64,000 nucleotides of DNA from Silvimonas soli (lineage in GTDB: Bacteria; Pseudomonadota; Gammaproteobacteria; Burkholderiales; Chitinibacteraceae). The stretch is taken from assembly GCF_030035605.1 (NCBI RefSeq), contig NZ_CP106736.1, positions 3,593,001 through 3,657,000 of the forward strand, written 5' to 3'. A model generated the notes under the pieces. It searched no databases. It was not told the origin of the DNA and was given only the letters and a program-made list of their open reading frames with translations. Below are positions 31,778 through 42,312 of the stretch, piece after piece. Position numbers and translations under genes: made by a program. Each line of letters begins with the position of its first letter. The stretch's first letter is position 1.

Positions 31778-33013
31778 TTACGAGGTCACCGCCAGCGACT
31801 TGGCCGGCAAACCCCGCAAGCGCAGTGCCACGCCCAGGCTGGCCAGCACAATCACCACCAGCGCTCCGCATACCCCAGTCCATTTATCGTGCGCCCAGAA
31901 CAAACCGGTGATCGACCCCACCAGGCTAGAGCCCAGGTAATAGCAGCACAGATAAAGCGATGCTGCCAAGGCCTTGGATGATCCGGCACGGCGTCCTACC
32001 CAGCTACTGGCGACGGTATGGCCGCCAAAAAAGGCAAATGTCACCATGGCGATGCCCGCGATCACCATGGGTAACCAGTCGGACATGGTCAGCAACAGCC
32101 CGGCCAGCATCAATATCTTCATGCCCCACAGCACGTGACGGCGACCAATGCGGTCGGCCAGTTTGCCAGACCACGCCGAGGCAAACGTGCCCACGATATA
32201 CAGCGTAAAGATCATGCCGATGGTGCTGTCACGCAGGTTGAACGGCGCGGCTTCCAGCCGGAAGCCAATGTAGTTGTACATGCTGACAAAACAGCCCATC
32301 AGCAAGAAGCCCACGGCAAACAGCCACGGCTGACCAGCATCGCTGAACTGACTACGCACCGCATCCCACAACGCTTTACGGCCAGACGGGCTGATTGGCA
32401 GTTCGCGCGAAACAAAATGGCGCGATGCCGGCAAAAAACGCCAGAACACGAACGCCGCAATCATGCCCACGCCACCCACAAACCCCGCTGCGGCTCGCCA
32501 GGTAAAGAAGTCGGCAACCAGCGAGCTTGCCAACCGCCCACTCATGCCGCCCAGTGCGGTACCGGCGATGTACAGACCCATGGAAGCGCCCAGCGAGAGT
32601 GGGTCAATTTCTTCCGCCAGATAGGCCATAGCTACCGCCGGCAACCCGGCCAGCACCACACCGGATAACACCCGGAATACCAGCAGCGTGCCAAAGCCGG
32701 GCACTATCGCGCTGAGCATGGTGAGCACGGCGGCTACCGACATCGCCGTACACATCACCGGCTTGCGACCGAAGCGATCCGAGATAAAGCTGGCTGGTAT
32801 TAATGCCAGTGCCATGCCACCGGTTGAAATCGACAAAGCAACGCTACTGGCGGCCGGGCTGAGCCCGAATACGCGAGAGAAAAGCGGTAACAATGGCTGC
32901 ACCCAATACAGCAACCAGAATGTCGAAAAACCACCTAAAAACAAAGCGATATTGGTACGGCGGTAGGCCGGGGTACCGGCCTTGATCAGCGGGGATGAAG
33001 CTGCGGATTGCAT
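31778..33013 (-). CDS. Major facilitator superfamily efflux transporter, YnfM-like
   Basis: The 411-residue protein has twelve predicted transmembrane helices. The MFS loop motif is visible between helices 2 and 3 (FISDRFGRKPVM) and again in the second half (LADRIGRRHVL). It resembles the YnfM/drug:proton antiporter branch that exports small molecules. It is divergent from a LysR-type gene with about 100 bp between them, the classic layout of a regulator controlling its neighbour transporter. Substrate unknown. Confidence 0.88.
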   Translation of the reverse strand: MQSAASSPLIKAGTPAYRRTNIALFLGGFSTFWLLYWVQPLLPLFSRVFGLSPAASSVALSISTGGMALALIPASFISDRFGRKPVMCTAMSVAAVLTMLSAIVPGFGTLLVFRVLSGVVLAGLPAVAMAYLAEEIDPLSLGASMGLYIAGTALGGMSGRLASSLVADFFTWRAAAGFVGGVGMIAAFVFWRFLPASRHFVSRELPISPSGRKALWDAVRSQFSDAGQPWLFAVGFLLMGCFVSMYNYIGFRLEAAPFNLRDSTIGMIFTLYIVGTFASAWSGKLADRIGRRHVLWGMKILMLAGLLLTMSDWLPMVIAGIAMVTFAFFGGHTVASSWVGRRAGSSKALAASLYLCCYYLGSSLVGSITGLFWAHDKWTGVCGALVVIVLASLGVALRLRGLPAKSLAVTS

Positions 33014-33052
33014 GGGGTTGCCTGATGGGGCGATGACTATGGCGCGATCATA

Positions 33053-33090
33053 GGATTGGCCTTACTGTCAGTCCAATATATATTTATTGG
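33053..33090. promoter_or_regulatory. LysR-type operator region between divergent genes
   Basis: The gap holds CCAATA-N6-TATTGG (33073-33090). It also holds a second, overlapping inverted repeat, ATTGG at about 33053 with CCAAT at 33073-33077. Both are dyads of the kind bound by LysR regulators, and they lie 25-60 bp from the LysR gene start. Confidence 0.5.
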
Positions 33091-33114
33091 TGTTTTGATC
33101 TGTTTGAGATATCA

Positions 33115-34002
33115 ATGGAACTGAGACATCTGCGTTATTTCGTGACCGTGGCCGAAGAACTGCATTTCACCAGGGCAGCCGAGAAGCTGCATATCGGTCA
33201 GCCGCCATTGAGTCAGCAGATTCAGGCACTGGAGGCCGAACTGGGTGTTGACCTGTTCACCCGCACTCGGCGCAAAGTGGCATTAACGCCTGCTGGGGAG
33301 CGCTTTTTGCTGCGGGCGCGAGCCATTTTGCAAGACACCGCCGATGCCGCCGCCGACGCACGTCGGGCCGCACGAGGGGAAGTCGGGCAGCTCACCATTG
33401 GCTTCACCCCTTCATTGCCATTTACCAGTTTTCTGCCGCGGCTCATTTACCGCTTTCGCCAGCGTTACCCGGACGTCACGCTCACGCTGCGCGAAATGAT
33501 GACCGTGCAGCAAATCCGCGCCGTGGCGGAAGGGGGGCTGGATATCGGCATGGTGCGCTCGGGTGATGTCGAAGTGCCCGATACCGTGGCGCTACGCCAC
33601 TTGCTGGATGACCCCATGCTGGTCGCGTTGCGCGACGATCACCCGCTGGCGGGGCAAAGCTCGATTTCCCTGGCGCAACTGCGTACCGAACCGTTTGTGA
33701 TGTACCCGGAATCCGCTGGCACCGGCATTTATCGCCACATTGCCCGCCTGTGCCACGACGTCGGGTTTACGCCCAACGTGGTCCAGGAGGCGAGCGAGGG
33801 CACTACGCTGATCGGGCTGGTCGCCGCGGGGCTAGGGGTGAGTATTTTGCCCGCGCCGCTTTCGTGCATCCGGGTGGAAGGCGTGCAGTATTTGCCATTG
33901 GCCGATGCCGGTGCGGTTACGACCACATCGCTGGCAACGCGGGTCGACGATGCATCACCACTGGTGGCGCACTTTGTCGCGCTGCTCGATAGCGTTAACT
34001 GA
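33115..34002 (+). CDS. LysR family transcriptional regulator
   Basis: The 295-residue regulator has the LysR winged helix-turn-helix at residues 1-60 (MELRHLRYFVTVAEELHFTR, then AAEKLHIGQPPLSQQIQALE). It also has the type 2 periplasmic-binding-like effector domain (about 90-290). The N-terminus resembles the BenM/CatM/HcaR/YnfL group. It is divergent from the YnfM-like MFS gene; in E. coli ynfL and ynfM have the same arrangement. It probably controls that transporter, with inverted repeats in the shared promoter. The effector is unknown. Confidence 0.9.
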   Translation: MELRHLRYFVTVAEELHFTRAAEKLHIGQPPLSQQIQALEAELGVDLFTRTRRKVALTPAGERFLLRARAILQDTADAAADARRAARGEVGQLTIGFTPSLPFTSFLPRLIYRFRQRYPDVTLTLREMMTVQQIRAVAEGGLDIGMVRSGDVEVPDTVALRHLLDDPMLVALRDDHPLAGQSSISLAQLRTEPFVMYPESAGTGIYRHIARLCHDVGFTPNVVQEASEGTTLIGLVAAGLGVSILPAPLSCIRVEGVQYLPLADAGAVTTTSLATRVDDASPLVAHFVALLDSVN

Positions 34003-34014
34003 TGTAGCTGTTTC

Positions 34015-35220
34015 TCAGCTGGCGCTACCGCCCGCTGATACTGAAACCGCTACAGCGCCCACGGATGGCCCTGACCCGGCACTGGCCAGAGCATCTTTGA
34101 TTGAGGCCTCGGCGCTTTGCAGGTCTTTGTTTTTGGTCTGATGCAGATGCATTTTGACCAGTGAAATCAAGTCTTGCAGGCTACGCGCTACCGCCTGCAC
34201 CAGCGCAGCGTCGGCGGCGCTCATATTGCCGCTGCTGCCTTTGCCGGGAATCTTGAAATTGATACTGGCACCGTTACCGGACTTGACCGCGTTGCTGGCG
34301 CTAGCCGCAGCTTTTTCGGCGGCGGCCACGGCGGCCTGGTCGCTGCTGCTGGTTTTATCCGGATCTTTGCTTTTATCTGTGTCAGTCGGCTTGGCGCCAG
34401 TGCCTGTCGCCGCAGCGTTGTCCGTGGCGGCTGCAGATGACGAAGAGGTAGAAGCATCGGCGGCAGTTGCTGCCGCACTGTCTGCCGTGGCCGAGCTCGG
34501 CGCAGCGTTCGCATCAGCAGTAGGGTCTGGCGCGGAGCCTGGGTTTGCTTCACTGCTGGCATCGGCGCTGGCGCGACTTGAGCCCTGATCTGATGATTGA
34601 TCACCAGCGCCGCTGGTCCCCTTACCACCTGAGCCATCGGCCGTAGCGCTGGGCGTGGCTGCATTGGCAGGCGCATTGACCTCACTACTGGCGCTACTCG
34701 CATTACTGCTCGATGTGGCCACAGGCGCCGGGGAGGGCGTTGGCGTGGTGCTGCCGTCGCTGCCACCCAGTTCGGCTGCGGCAGACTTCAGCTGTGCAGC
34801 GAGCATTTTCAGTACGCTGGCCATGGCTTTGGCCGCACGAGGATTGAGTGCAATGGCCATTCTTTTCATGGCATCTATTTGCGCTTTCAAGCGATTCAGC
34901 CGGGCTCGGGCCGCGTTTTTACGCTGATTGGTCGCGCTGGGCAGGCTGCTGAGCTTTTGCAGCCATGACGGCTGCGGTGCAGCTGATTGGCTTGACGTGG
35001 GCGCGTGATACGTCAGCGCCTGGCGCAGCGAAGTCACATCAATGGTTACTCGTGTCGACGATGGCTCATTGTTTTTCTCGTCCTGCTGCTGCTGGGCCAG
35101 CGCATTCGCGTCATCCTCTTTCTGCGCGGCATTCAGCGAATTGGCGAGCGCGATATTGCTGGCGTCCGGGCCGCCCAGCGCGGTGCGCGCAGCAGCCACA
35201 AGAGAACTGAGATTGGTCAT
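34015..35220 (-). CDS. Ala/Ser-rich low-complexity protein, unknown
   Basis: I do not recognise this 401-residue protein. The N-terminal ~150 residues are moderately ordered, with helices including a basic stretch RKNAARARLNRLKAQIDAMK. Residues ~155-310 are low-complexity Ala, Ser, Thr, Asp and Gly and are probably disordered. A C-terminal helical part (about 330-385) holds ALVQAVARSLQDLISLVKMH. There is no signal peptide or membrane helix. The layout of two ordered ends around a flexible linker recalls hook-length or scaffold proteins, but no motif supports that. The gene converges with the LysR gene (12 bp apart). The start has no clear Shine-Dalgarno, so a downstream ATG is possible. Third-position GC use is in keeping with a real gene. 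Confidence 0.65.
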   Translation of the reverse strand: MTNLSSLVAAARTALGGPDASNIALANSLNAAQKEDDANALAQQQQDEKNNEPSSTRVTIDVTSLRQALTYHAPTSSQSAAPQPSWLQKLSSLPSATNQRKNAARARLNRLKAQIDAMKRMAIALNPRAAKAMASVLKMLAAQLKSAAAELGGSDGSTTPTPSPAPVATSSSNASSASSEVNAPANAATPSATADGSGGKGTSGAGDQSSDQGSSRASADASSEANPGSAPDPTADANAAPSSATADSAAATAADASTSSSSAAATDNAAATGTGAKPTDTDKSKDPDKTSSSDQAAVAAAEKAAASASNAVKSGNGASINFKIPGKGSSGNMSAADAALVQAVARSLQDLISLVKMHLHQTKNKDLQSAEASIKDALASAGSGPSVGAVAVSVSAGGSAS

Positions 35221-35359
35221 GATGACGTGGGTGCGATTGGTTTTTATGTCTCATGTATCGGCATGTATCAAAAAAACTTAAATGTGCTGAAAGCATAAGA
35301 CCCGTTACGCATCCTTTTTTCTCTCCCTCAGCCGCCGTGACCGGGCTGTCAGGCGAGGC

Positions 35360-35394
35360 AAAAAAAAGCACCCCGAACCAGGTTCGGAGTGCTT
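35360..35394 (-). terminator. Rho-independent terminator of chitinase 1
   Basis: On the minus strand AAGCACTCCGAACC pairs with GGTTCGGGGTGCTT around one base and is followed by eight T residues. The stem is nearly the same as the terminator of the paralogue at 37231-37266, so it was duplicated with the gene. Confidence 0.88.
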
Positions 35395-35445
35395 GGGAGG
35401 CAACCACTGCAAAAGCCCTGCCGCATGGGCGGCGGGGCTGGCTGA

Positions 35446-36774
35446 TTACGGCAGCGCTTTCAGATGTGGCGCTACGGTATTGGCGAAGTTGTTGTTATTG
35501 CTGGCGTCCCAGTTGGTCGACCAATCCATCACTGCACGCAGACCCGGATATTTGGCCACCGGAATATATGTGCCGCAATGCGTACCTTGGGTCAGGCAAT
35601 CCACCGCGTTGTTAACGATGGATGGATCAACATATCCACTGCTTGCGCCCGACGCCGAAGCAGGCAGGCCCAGACCAACCTGGCCCGGTTGCAGGTATTG
35701 CAGAACCGTATCGGCCTGCGCGGTGATGAAGTCCACCGTACCCTGGTTGTAGTTCTTGCCGTCGCGGCCTGGCATGGAGCCCGAGTTGTAGTACTGGGTG
35801 TTGACCATGGTGATGATGCTGCCCAGATCACGCGCTACCTGCAGATACAAGCCCGCACCTGGAATACCCGCCAGCATGTCGATGGTTTGCGGCGCCATGG
35901 TGATGATCAGGTTGCTGCCCACCTTGTTATGCAATTGCGTGAGGGCGCTTTCCAGATTTGCCACGTTGATGCCGTTTTCCAGATCGATATCGATCCCGTC
36001 AAAGCCGTATTGCTGGATCAGCGAATACGCCGTGTTCACAAAGTTGGTCACCGCAGTGGTATTACCCAAGGTGATGCTGCCGTTCTGGCCACCAATGGAG
36101 AGCACCACAAAACGACCTTGACTGTGCAGCGTCTGGATATCTGCAGCAAATTGCGCGTTGGTATAGCCACCGGTGACCGCTTTGGCCAGACCCGGATCGA
36201 TATCAAACGAGATGCCGCCATCATTGGCTGTGTCTGCATTGGCAAAAGCCACTTCGATCACGTTGTAGGCTGTTGGGACTTGCGCCAGGGTCTGCACTGC
36301 GGCGCCATTGTCAAAGTTCTGCCAGTAACCGACCAGCACGTGCTTGGGCAAGCTGCCCGACGGGGTAGGCGCAGGCGTTGGCGTGGGTGTCGGAGCCGGT
36401 GTTGGCGTTGGAGTAGGTGTCGGCGCTGGGGTCGGCGTGGGTGTTGGGGCCGGAGTAGGCGTCGGAGTCGGCGCGGGCGTTGGGGTTGGTGTCGGAGCAG
36501 GTGTCGGGGTAGGCGTTGGCGTTGGAGTGCCACCCGTACACGCACCGTTGGAGGTCCACGGCTGACCTGTTCCGGTCACGCCATTGTTGGTGTCCGGCTC
36601 CTGGTTCTGGGTCCACCAGTTTGCGGTGTAGTTCACGCCGTTGAAGCTGGCAGTGTTACCGCCCACATACGCGGTGGCGGCATTCCAGGCTGGCGAACAA
36701 GCCGCAGAAAATGCAAATGAGCTGACGAACAGGGCAGGCAGGACAGCAAAAGCCATCCGTTTGATGTGCAACAT
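35446..36774 (-). CDS. Secreted chitinase, CBM5/12 plus GH18 (paralogue 1)
   Basis: The 442-residue enzyme hydrolyses chitin outside the cell. A signal peptide (MLHIKRMAFAVLPALFVSSF, to about residue 24) is followed by a CBM5/12 chitin-binding module (about 26-82, with AWNAATAYVGGNTASFNGVN and a WWTQ motif). Next come a Thr-Pro repeat linker and a GH18 catalytic domain beginning LPKHVLVGYWQNF. The GH18 motif DGIDIDLE places the catalytic acid at Glu266. ATG 36774 has GGAG at good spacing; an in-frame ATG at 36786 overlaps that site. The catalytic domain is about 91% identical to the next paralogue, and both resemble the ChiD-type GH18 group. Confidence 0.95.
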   Translation of the reverse strand: MLHIKRMAFAVLPALFVSSFAFSAACSPAWNAATAYVGGNTASFNGVNYTANWWTQNQEPDTNNGVTGTGQPWTSNGACTGGTPTPTPTPTPAPTPTPTPAPTPTPTPAPTPTPTPAPTPTPTPTPAPTPTPTPAPTPSGSLPKHVLVGYWQNFDNGAAVQTLAQVPTAYNVIEVAFANADTANDGGISFDIDPGLAKAVTGGYTNAQFAADIQTLHSQGRFVVLSIGGQNGSITLGNTTAVTNFVNTAYSLIQQYGFDGIDIDLENGINVANLESALTQLHNKVGSNLIITMAPQTIDMLAGIPGAGLYLQVARDLGSIITMVNTQYYNSGSMPGRDGKNYNQGTVDFITAQADTVLQYLQPGQVGLGLPASASGASSGYVDPSIVNNAVDCLTQGTHCGTYIPVAKYPGLRAVMDWSTNWDASNNNNFANTVAPHLKALP

Positions 36775-37230
36775 GAAAATCTCCATCCTTAGTTGGTTTT
36801 GACTATCAACGCGGACGCTTGCTGCGTCTCTGACTCACATGGCTTTTCCTGTCCTGGGGACTGCGCCATGCGGTTGACATTGTCTTAATGCCGCTCAATA
36901 TGGGCGCGCATTAACGCTATTAACCGGGAGCATTTGTCACGGCGTCAATCGGCGCAAAAGAGCCAATACAAGCGGGAAACATGAGGGTAAACAGACCACT
37001 CCTGTCGGACCTCACTTGATGACAACACATGAAAGGCCGGAAGGCCCGCATGGCAGAACGCCTTGAGGGCGACAACGCAGAATTGGGCCAGGGCGATGAT
37101 GCTTGAGCTGATAGGACCACTGCCCTGGTTGACACCGAATATCACCTTATGAGTGGCAGAAAAATCCATCCCGCCATTCACAAATACGCAACGCGCCGGT
37201 CAGCGGGCGGGGTTGGCTGAGTGGCCGGCG
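36775..37230. other. Intergenic region between the chitinase paralogues
   Basis: This gap must contain the chitinase 1 promoter on the minus strand; no clear consensus is seen there. On the plus strand TTGACA (36874-36879), a 17-base spacer and AATATG (36897-36902) form a promoter-like pair with no gene behind it. No repeats of the REP family are present. Confidence 0.4.
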
Positions 37231-37266
37231 CAAACAAAAACACCCCGAACCAGGTTCGGGGTGTTT
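37231..37266 (-). terminator. Rho-independent terminator of chitinase 2
   Basis: AAACACCCCGAACC pairs perfectly with GGTTCGGGGTGTTT around one base. On the minus strand it is followed by TTTTTG. It lies 64 bp after the stop of the upstream paralogue. Confidence 0.88.
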
Positions 37267-37329
37267 CATGGCTACATGACTTGCGAGTCGATCTGCCGGG
37301 CCATGTTCCGGCCCAGCAAACCCGATCGC

Positions 37330-38967
<1,638 letters not shown>

Positions 38968-39209
38968 GTCTTCATCCTCTATCTGGTTTTGATGTTTCTG
39001 CTTTTTATCGTGCGTGCGCCGGGAGCGCCCGCTGGTACGGATCATAGTGCAAGCATGAGGCCAGACCAATGTGCCGGAAATGGCCTTTTTGTCAGCTAAT
39101 CAAGGGTTTATGCGGGTTGGCAGGCGCGTGGCGTAATCAGTTGAACGACTAGCGGCGAGATCGGGCGGACTAGCGTTCATGTTTGCCATGTTTACTTATG
39201 TATCTGCGC

Positions 39210-40265
39210 TTAGGTGGCGGCCAGACCTCGTTCGGTGGCCAGATTTTGGTAATGGCGATCCAGGCGTGGATGCATTACGCGATACCAAAGCGGCGGGCAC
39301 AGCGCAAGCATGATCATGGTGGGATAACTGGCGGGCAACATGGGAGATTCCGCCTGATCGCCCAGCGCAGAGAACGGCACCAGCGGGCGCATGTGATGAT
39401 CCGCATGCCGTTGCAGTTCAAACAGCAGCCAGTTGCTGACCAGATGATTGGTGCTCCAGCTATGCGCGGCGGTGGTTCTCTCAAAGTGGCCATCGGCAAA
39501 GCGATGTCGCACCAAGCCGTAGTGCTCGATGTAATCCACTACTTCCAGTAATGAGAAACCAATAACCGCCTGCACCACATACACCAGCAAGCCAGTGTTA
39601 CCGGCTACCAGCCAGGCCAACAGCGCTAGCGTCAGCGTGCCAGCAATGTTTTGCCAGACCTCGTTCTTCCAGTGCCAGCCGGGCAACTGCAGTTTCATCA
39701 GGCGGCCCGCTTCCTGGGTCCAGGCGCCGCGCAATGTGCCGGTTACGGCCTGCCACCAGAACGCATAGTAGGGCTGGTTACGTCGCGCGGTCGCCGGGTC
39801 ATAGGGCGTGGCAACCCACACATGGTGACCCCGATTATGCTCAACGCGAAAATGTCCGTATGCCGATACCCACAGCAAAATGCGCGATAAGGTGCGCAAC
39901 CAGACCGAGCGACGGTGCCCCAGTTCATGCGCAGCCACAATGCCTACGCCTGCGGTCACCCCCAGTGAAAGGGTATTGCCGACCCATTCCAGATGGCTCC
40001 AGTGCGCGGACTGCATCACGCCAAAGGCCAGCGTGAACAGGCACAGCGGCACGTAGCCTTGCAGAATCCAGTCGGCGACCTGATTACCTGCGCGATTGGG
40101 CAAGCGCGGGGCGCGACCGATTGCCAGATCGGCCAATGGCACCAGCACGAACGCAAACAGCGGCAGCACAAAGCTGCCAATACCGCCGGTTTGCATACCC
40201 AACAAGGTCAGAAGAGGGAAGAGCCACGCCATTAAATAGACACAGGCGCGGGGACGAACAAGCAT
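39210..40265 (-). CDS. alkB: AlkB-type membrane di-iron monooxygenase
   Basis: The 351-residue integral membrane protein carries all three histidine boxes of the alkane hydroxylase/fatty-acid desaturase superfamily: HELGH (113-117), EHNRGHH (142-148) and RHADHH (286-291). It also has the AlkB-type signature, seen as DYIEHYGL (244-251; usual form NYxEHYGL). Five to six hydrophobic helices surround them. Enzymes of this group hydroxylate the terminal carbon of medium-chain alkanes, or related substrates such as fatty acids, using rubredoxin. No rubredoxin or rubredoxin reductase gene lies in the window. The gene is alone on the minus strand. AlkB is the best call, but xylene-monooxygenase-like substrates are possible. 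Confidence 0.85.
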   Translation of the reverse strand: MLVRPRACVYLMAWLFPLLTLLGMQTGGIGSFVLPLFAFVLVPLADLAIGRAPRLPNRAGNQVADWILQGYVPLCLFTLAFGVMQSAHWSHLEWVGNTLSLGVTAGVGIVAAHELGHRRSVWLRTLSRILLWVSAYGHFRVEHNRGHHVWVATPYDPATARRNQPYYAFWWQAVTGTLRGAWTQEAGRLMKLQLPGWHWKNEVWQNIAGTLTLALLAWLVAGNTGLLVYVVQAVIGFSLLEVVDYIEHYGLVRHRFADGHFERTTAAHSWSTNHLVSNWLLFELQRHADHHMRPLVPFSALGDQAESPMLPASYPTMIMLALCPPLWYRVMHPRLDRHYQNLATERGLAAT

Positions 40266-40477
40266 GAGCGCTCCGAAAAAATATTGCCGTTTTGCAAAAC
40301 GATAACGGCTCCGGGCGCGCTTTACGGTGTAAGACAGCCGAACGGATAAAATGGGCGATGTCCGGCGCGGCGATCATTTGTATCGCCGTTTGTCGTCAGA
40401 TGAAGTGTCCAGATTATTGAACGACCGTTTGGTTTTTCAGGATATTTTCAAATGGCATTGGCAGCCTGGCTAGCTGC

Positions 40478-41368
40478 TCAGACCGGGCCCAGCCAGCGGT
40501 TTTCTGGCAACCCGCGCACATCATCAAAGGTGATTTCAAAGACCGCTCCGGCCAGTGGTTGCTGCGCCAGCGCTTCGTCACTTAAACCATTGCGGGCGCT
40601 GGTCACATACAAGGTCTCCAGCGCGGCTCCGCCAAACGTGACGCAAGTGGGTTGCGCAACCGGCATATCGATAATGCGATCCACACTGCCGTCAGGCCGG
40701 TACCGCACCACGCGCTGGCCCGCCCACTGGGCATTCCAAAGACAACCTTCGGCATCCACCGTAGAGCCGTCCGGCTCAATGATGGTGTCACCCAGATCGA
40801 CAAATACGCGGTGATTACTCACGGCGCCACTGGCCGAGTCGTAATCGCTTTGCATGATCTTGTGCTGCAGCGAATCGCACCAGTACATGATCTTGCCGTC
40901 CGGGCGGAAGCAAATACTGTTGGAAATGGCGATATTGGGTAGATCCAGCCGGGTCAGCACGCCACGCGTATCAAAGCGATAAAAACTGGCCACCGCATCC
41001 GGGCTGCCTTCATGCATGGTGCCAAAAATGAAATTGCCGGCACGGTCGCAACGGCCATCATTGGTGCGGGTCTTGGGCAGGCTGGTTTCCACGCTAACCA
41101 GCCGGGTGTACTCATCCCGCGCATGGTTGAACAGCACCAGGCCGGTTTCCAGCGCCAATAACAGGATGTCCTGGTGCTGCGTCAGCGCAAAACAACCCAG
41201 TCGCTGCGGCAAACTCCAGCGCTTATGCGCGCCAGTACCGGGCTTGAGCCGCCACAACTCTTTGGCATGGATATTGGTCCACCACAGAAACCCAGTCTGC
41301 TCGTCACGGATGATGCCTTCAGCAAGGTTGTATTGGCCATCAGACAGGCAGCGGACGGTGGTGCTCAT
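40478..41368 (-). CDS. SMP-30/gluconolactonase-like protein
   Basis: The 296-residue product matches the six-bladed propeller SMP-30/regucalcin family. Metal-site patterns are visible: an N-terminal AEGIIRDEQTGFLWWTNI with the metal-binding Glu, TNDGRCDRAGNFIFGTM, ISNSICFRPDGKIMYWCDS, and DGSTVDAEGCLWNAQWAG. Members hydrolyse aldonolactones such as gluconolactone, galactonolactone or L-arabinonolactone. There is no signal peptide, so it is cytoplasmic. It has no sugar-catabolic neighbours, so the substrate stays open. ATG 41368 is preceded by AGGAA. Confidence 0.88.
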   Translation of the reverse strand: MSTTVRCLSDGQYNLAEGIIRDEQTGFLWWTNIHAKELWRLKPGTGAHKRWSLPQRLGCFALTQHQDILLLALETGLVLFNHARDEYTRLVSVETSLPKTRTNDGRCDRAGNFIFGTMHEGSPDAVASFYRFDTRGVLTRLDLPNIAISNSICFRPDGKIMYWCDSLQHKIMQSDYDSASGAVSNHRVFVDLGDTIIEPDGSTVDAEGCLWNAQWAGQRVVRYRPDGSVDRIIDMPVAQPTCVTFGGAALETLYVTSARNGLSDEALAQQPLAGAVFEITFDDVRGLPENRWLGPV

Positions 41369-41511
41369 ATGCGGTTCCTGGGGCGGGCGATGAATGGGTG
41401 GAGGGTTAATTTACGCGAGGTTTGTGAAGGGGGGGATCAGGTGAAGACCTGTGGGATGGTTTTTTTGAGGATGGGGCGGGCGTAACCGGCCGTGTTGCGG
41501 TGCTTGGGGTT

Positions 41512-41803
41512 TTGGAAGCTTGGTTGTTAGTGCCTTGCGGCACGATGTGAAGGGCGTTTGATACCCGGGGGTGCCCGGGAGCACGACACCTTTCTTTGCG
41601 TCGCCAAAGAAAGGTGTCCCAAAGTCCCGCAGAGCGGGATAGCAAAAGGCGACCCGGGTGCAAGCACCTGACGGGGCCCGAAGTCAAAAGCCGAAGCACA
41701 CCATCTGTTTGTCAGAAGGGTCTGCGCGCATCCTGCGTTCCCTCGGTCGGCCGGAGCCTAAGGTCTCCGGCTCTCGGTCGGCGTGTTTAACCGCTTTGTT
41801 TGC
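41512..41803 (+). repeat. Structured dispersed repeat, copy B
   Basis: This copy matches 451-721 in order and structure. It has GTGCC/GGCAC, CCCGGG/CCCGGG around GGTG (41569-41580 region), and the central stem GACACCTTTCTTTG (41585-41598) with loop CGTCGC and its complement (41605-41618). It ends with the conserved block near 41731-41803. The stem sequence differs from copies A and C, but pairing is intact. It faces copy C, forming an inverted pair about 630 bp long. Confidence 0.72.
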
Positions 41804-41891
41804 CGGTTTTAAAAAGCAATGGCGCTGGGCGAGTCCGGGCGGCGATATCGTTGATGGCGGATGCTCGCAGTCCCTGCGGGCAAACCACAAC

Positions 41892-42144
41892 AATGCGCTA
41901 CGCCGACAGAGAGTCGGAGACCCAGGCTCCGACCGACCGAGGGAACGGCGGAGCCGCGCAGAGACGCCAAGCAGACAGTCTGTTCGTTTCGGCTTTTGAC
42001 TTTGGGTCCCGTTTGCGCTTGCGCTGTCGGGTCGCCTTTTCTTTGGTTTCTTTCTTTTGGCGACGCAAAAGAAAGAAACGTGCTCCCGGGCACCCCCGGG
42101 TATCTAACGCCTTTAAAAACCCGTGCCGAAGGCACTAACAAACA
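41892..42144 (-). repeat. Structured dispersed repeat, copy C (inverted)
   Basis: This is the same element on the opposite strand. The central stem is GTTTCTTTCTTTTG (42046-42059) with its complement at 42066-42079, and the CCCGGG and GTGCC/GGCAC hairpins follow towards 42144. The 88-bp gap to copy B has no gene. The region 41369-42312, between the SMP-30 gene and ygiQ, therefore consists mainly of repeats. Confidence 0.72.
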
Positions 42145-42170
42145 CAACAAGGTCACCGCGCACGGGTGAC

Positions 42171-42281
42171 GTAGCCCGGATGAAGCGACGCGGGAATCCG
42201 GGGAAACAACGCGTCAACGAGCAACGTACGCTGGACTTGTCCCCGGCGTTCCCGGATTGCTGCGCGAATCCGCGCTACATT
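42171..42281. repeat. REP/BIME-like inverted pair
   Basis: GTAGCCCGGATGAAGCG (from 42171) faces an inverted, more degenerate unit ending CGCGCTAC near 42281. It lies directly next to repeat copy C and the 3' end of the YgiQ-type gene. Confidence 0.7.
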
Positions 42282-42312
42282 CCATTTGAATCTCCGCTAC
42301 GCCGACATGACA

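Noticed and set aside
36362..36530. CRISPR-like regular repeats
   Set aside because: They are short in-frame repeats coding for Thr-Pro linkers inside chitinase genes. There are no spacers of constant length and no cas genes.
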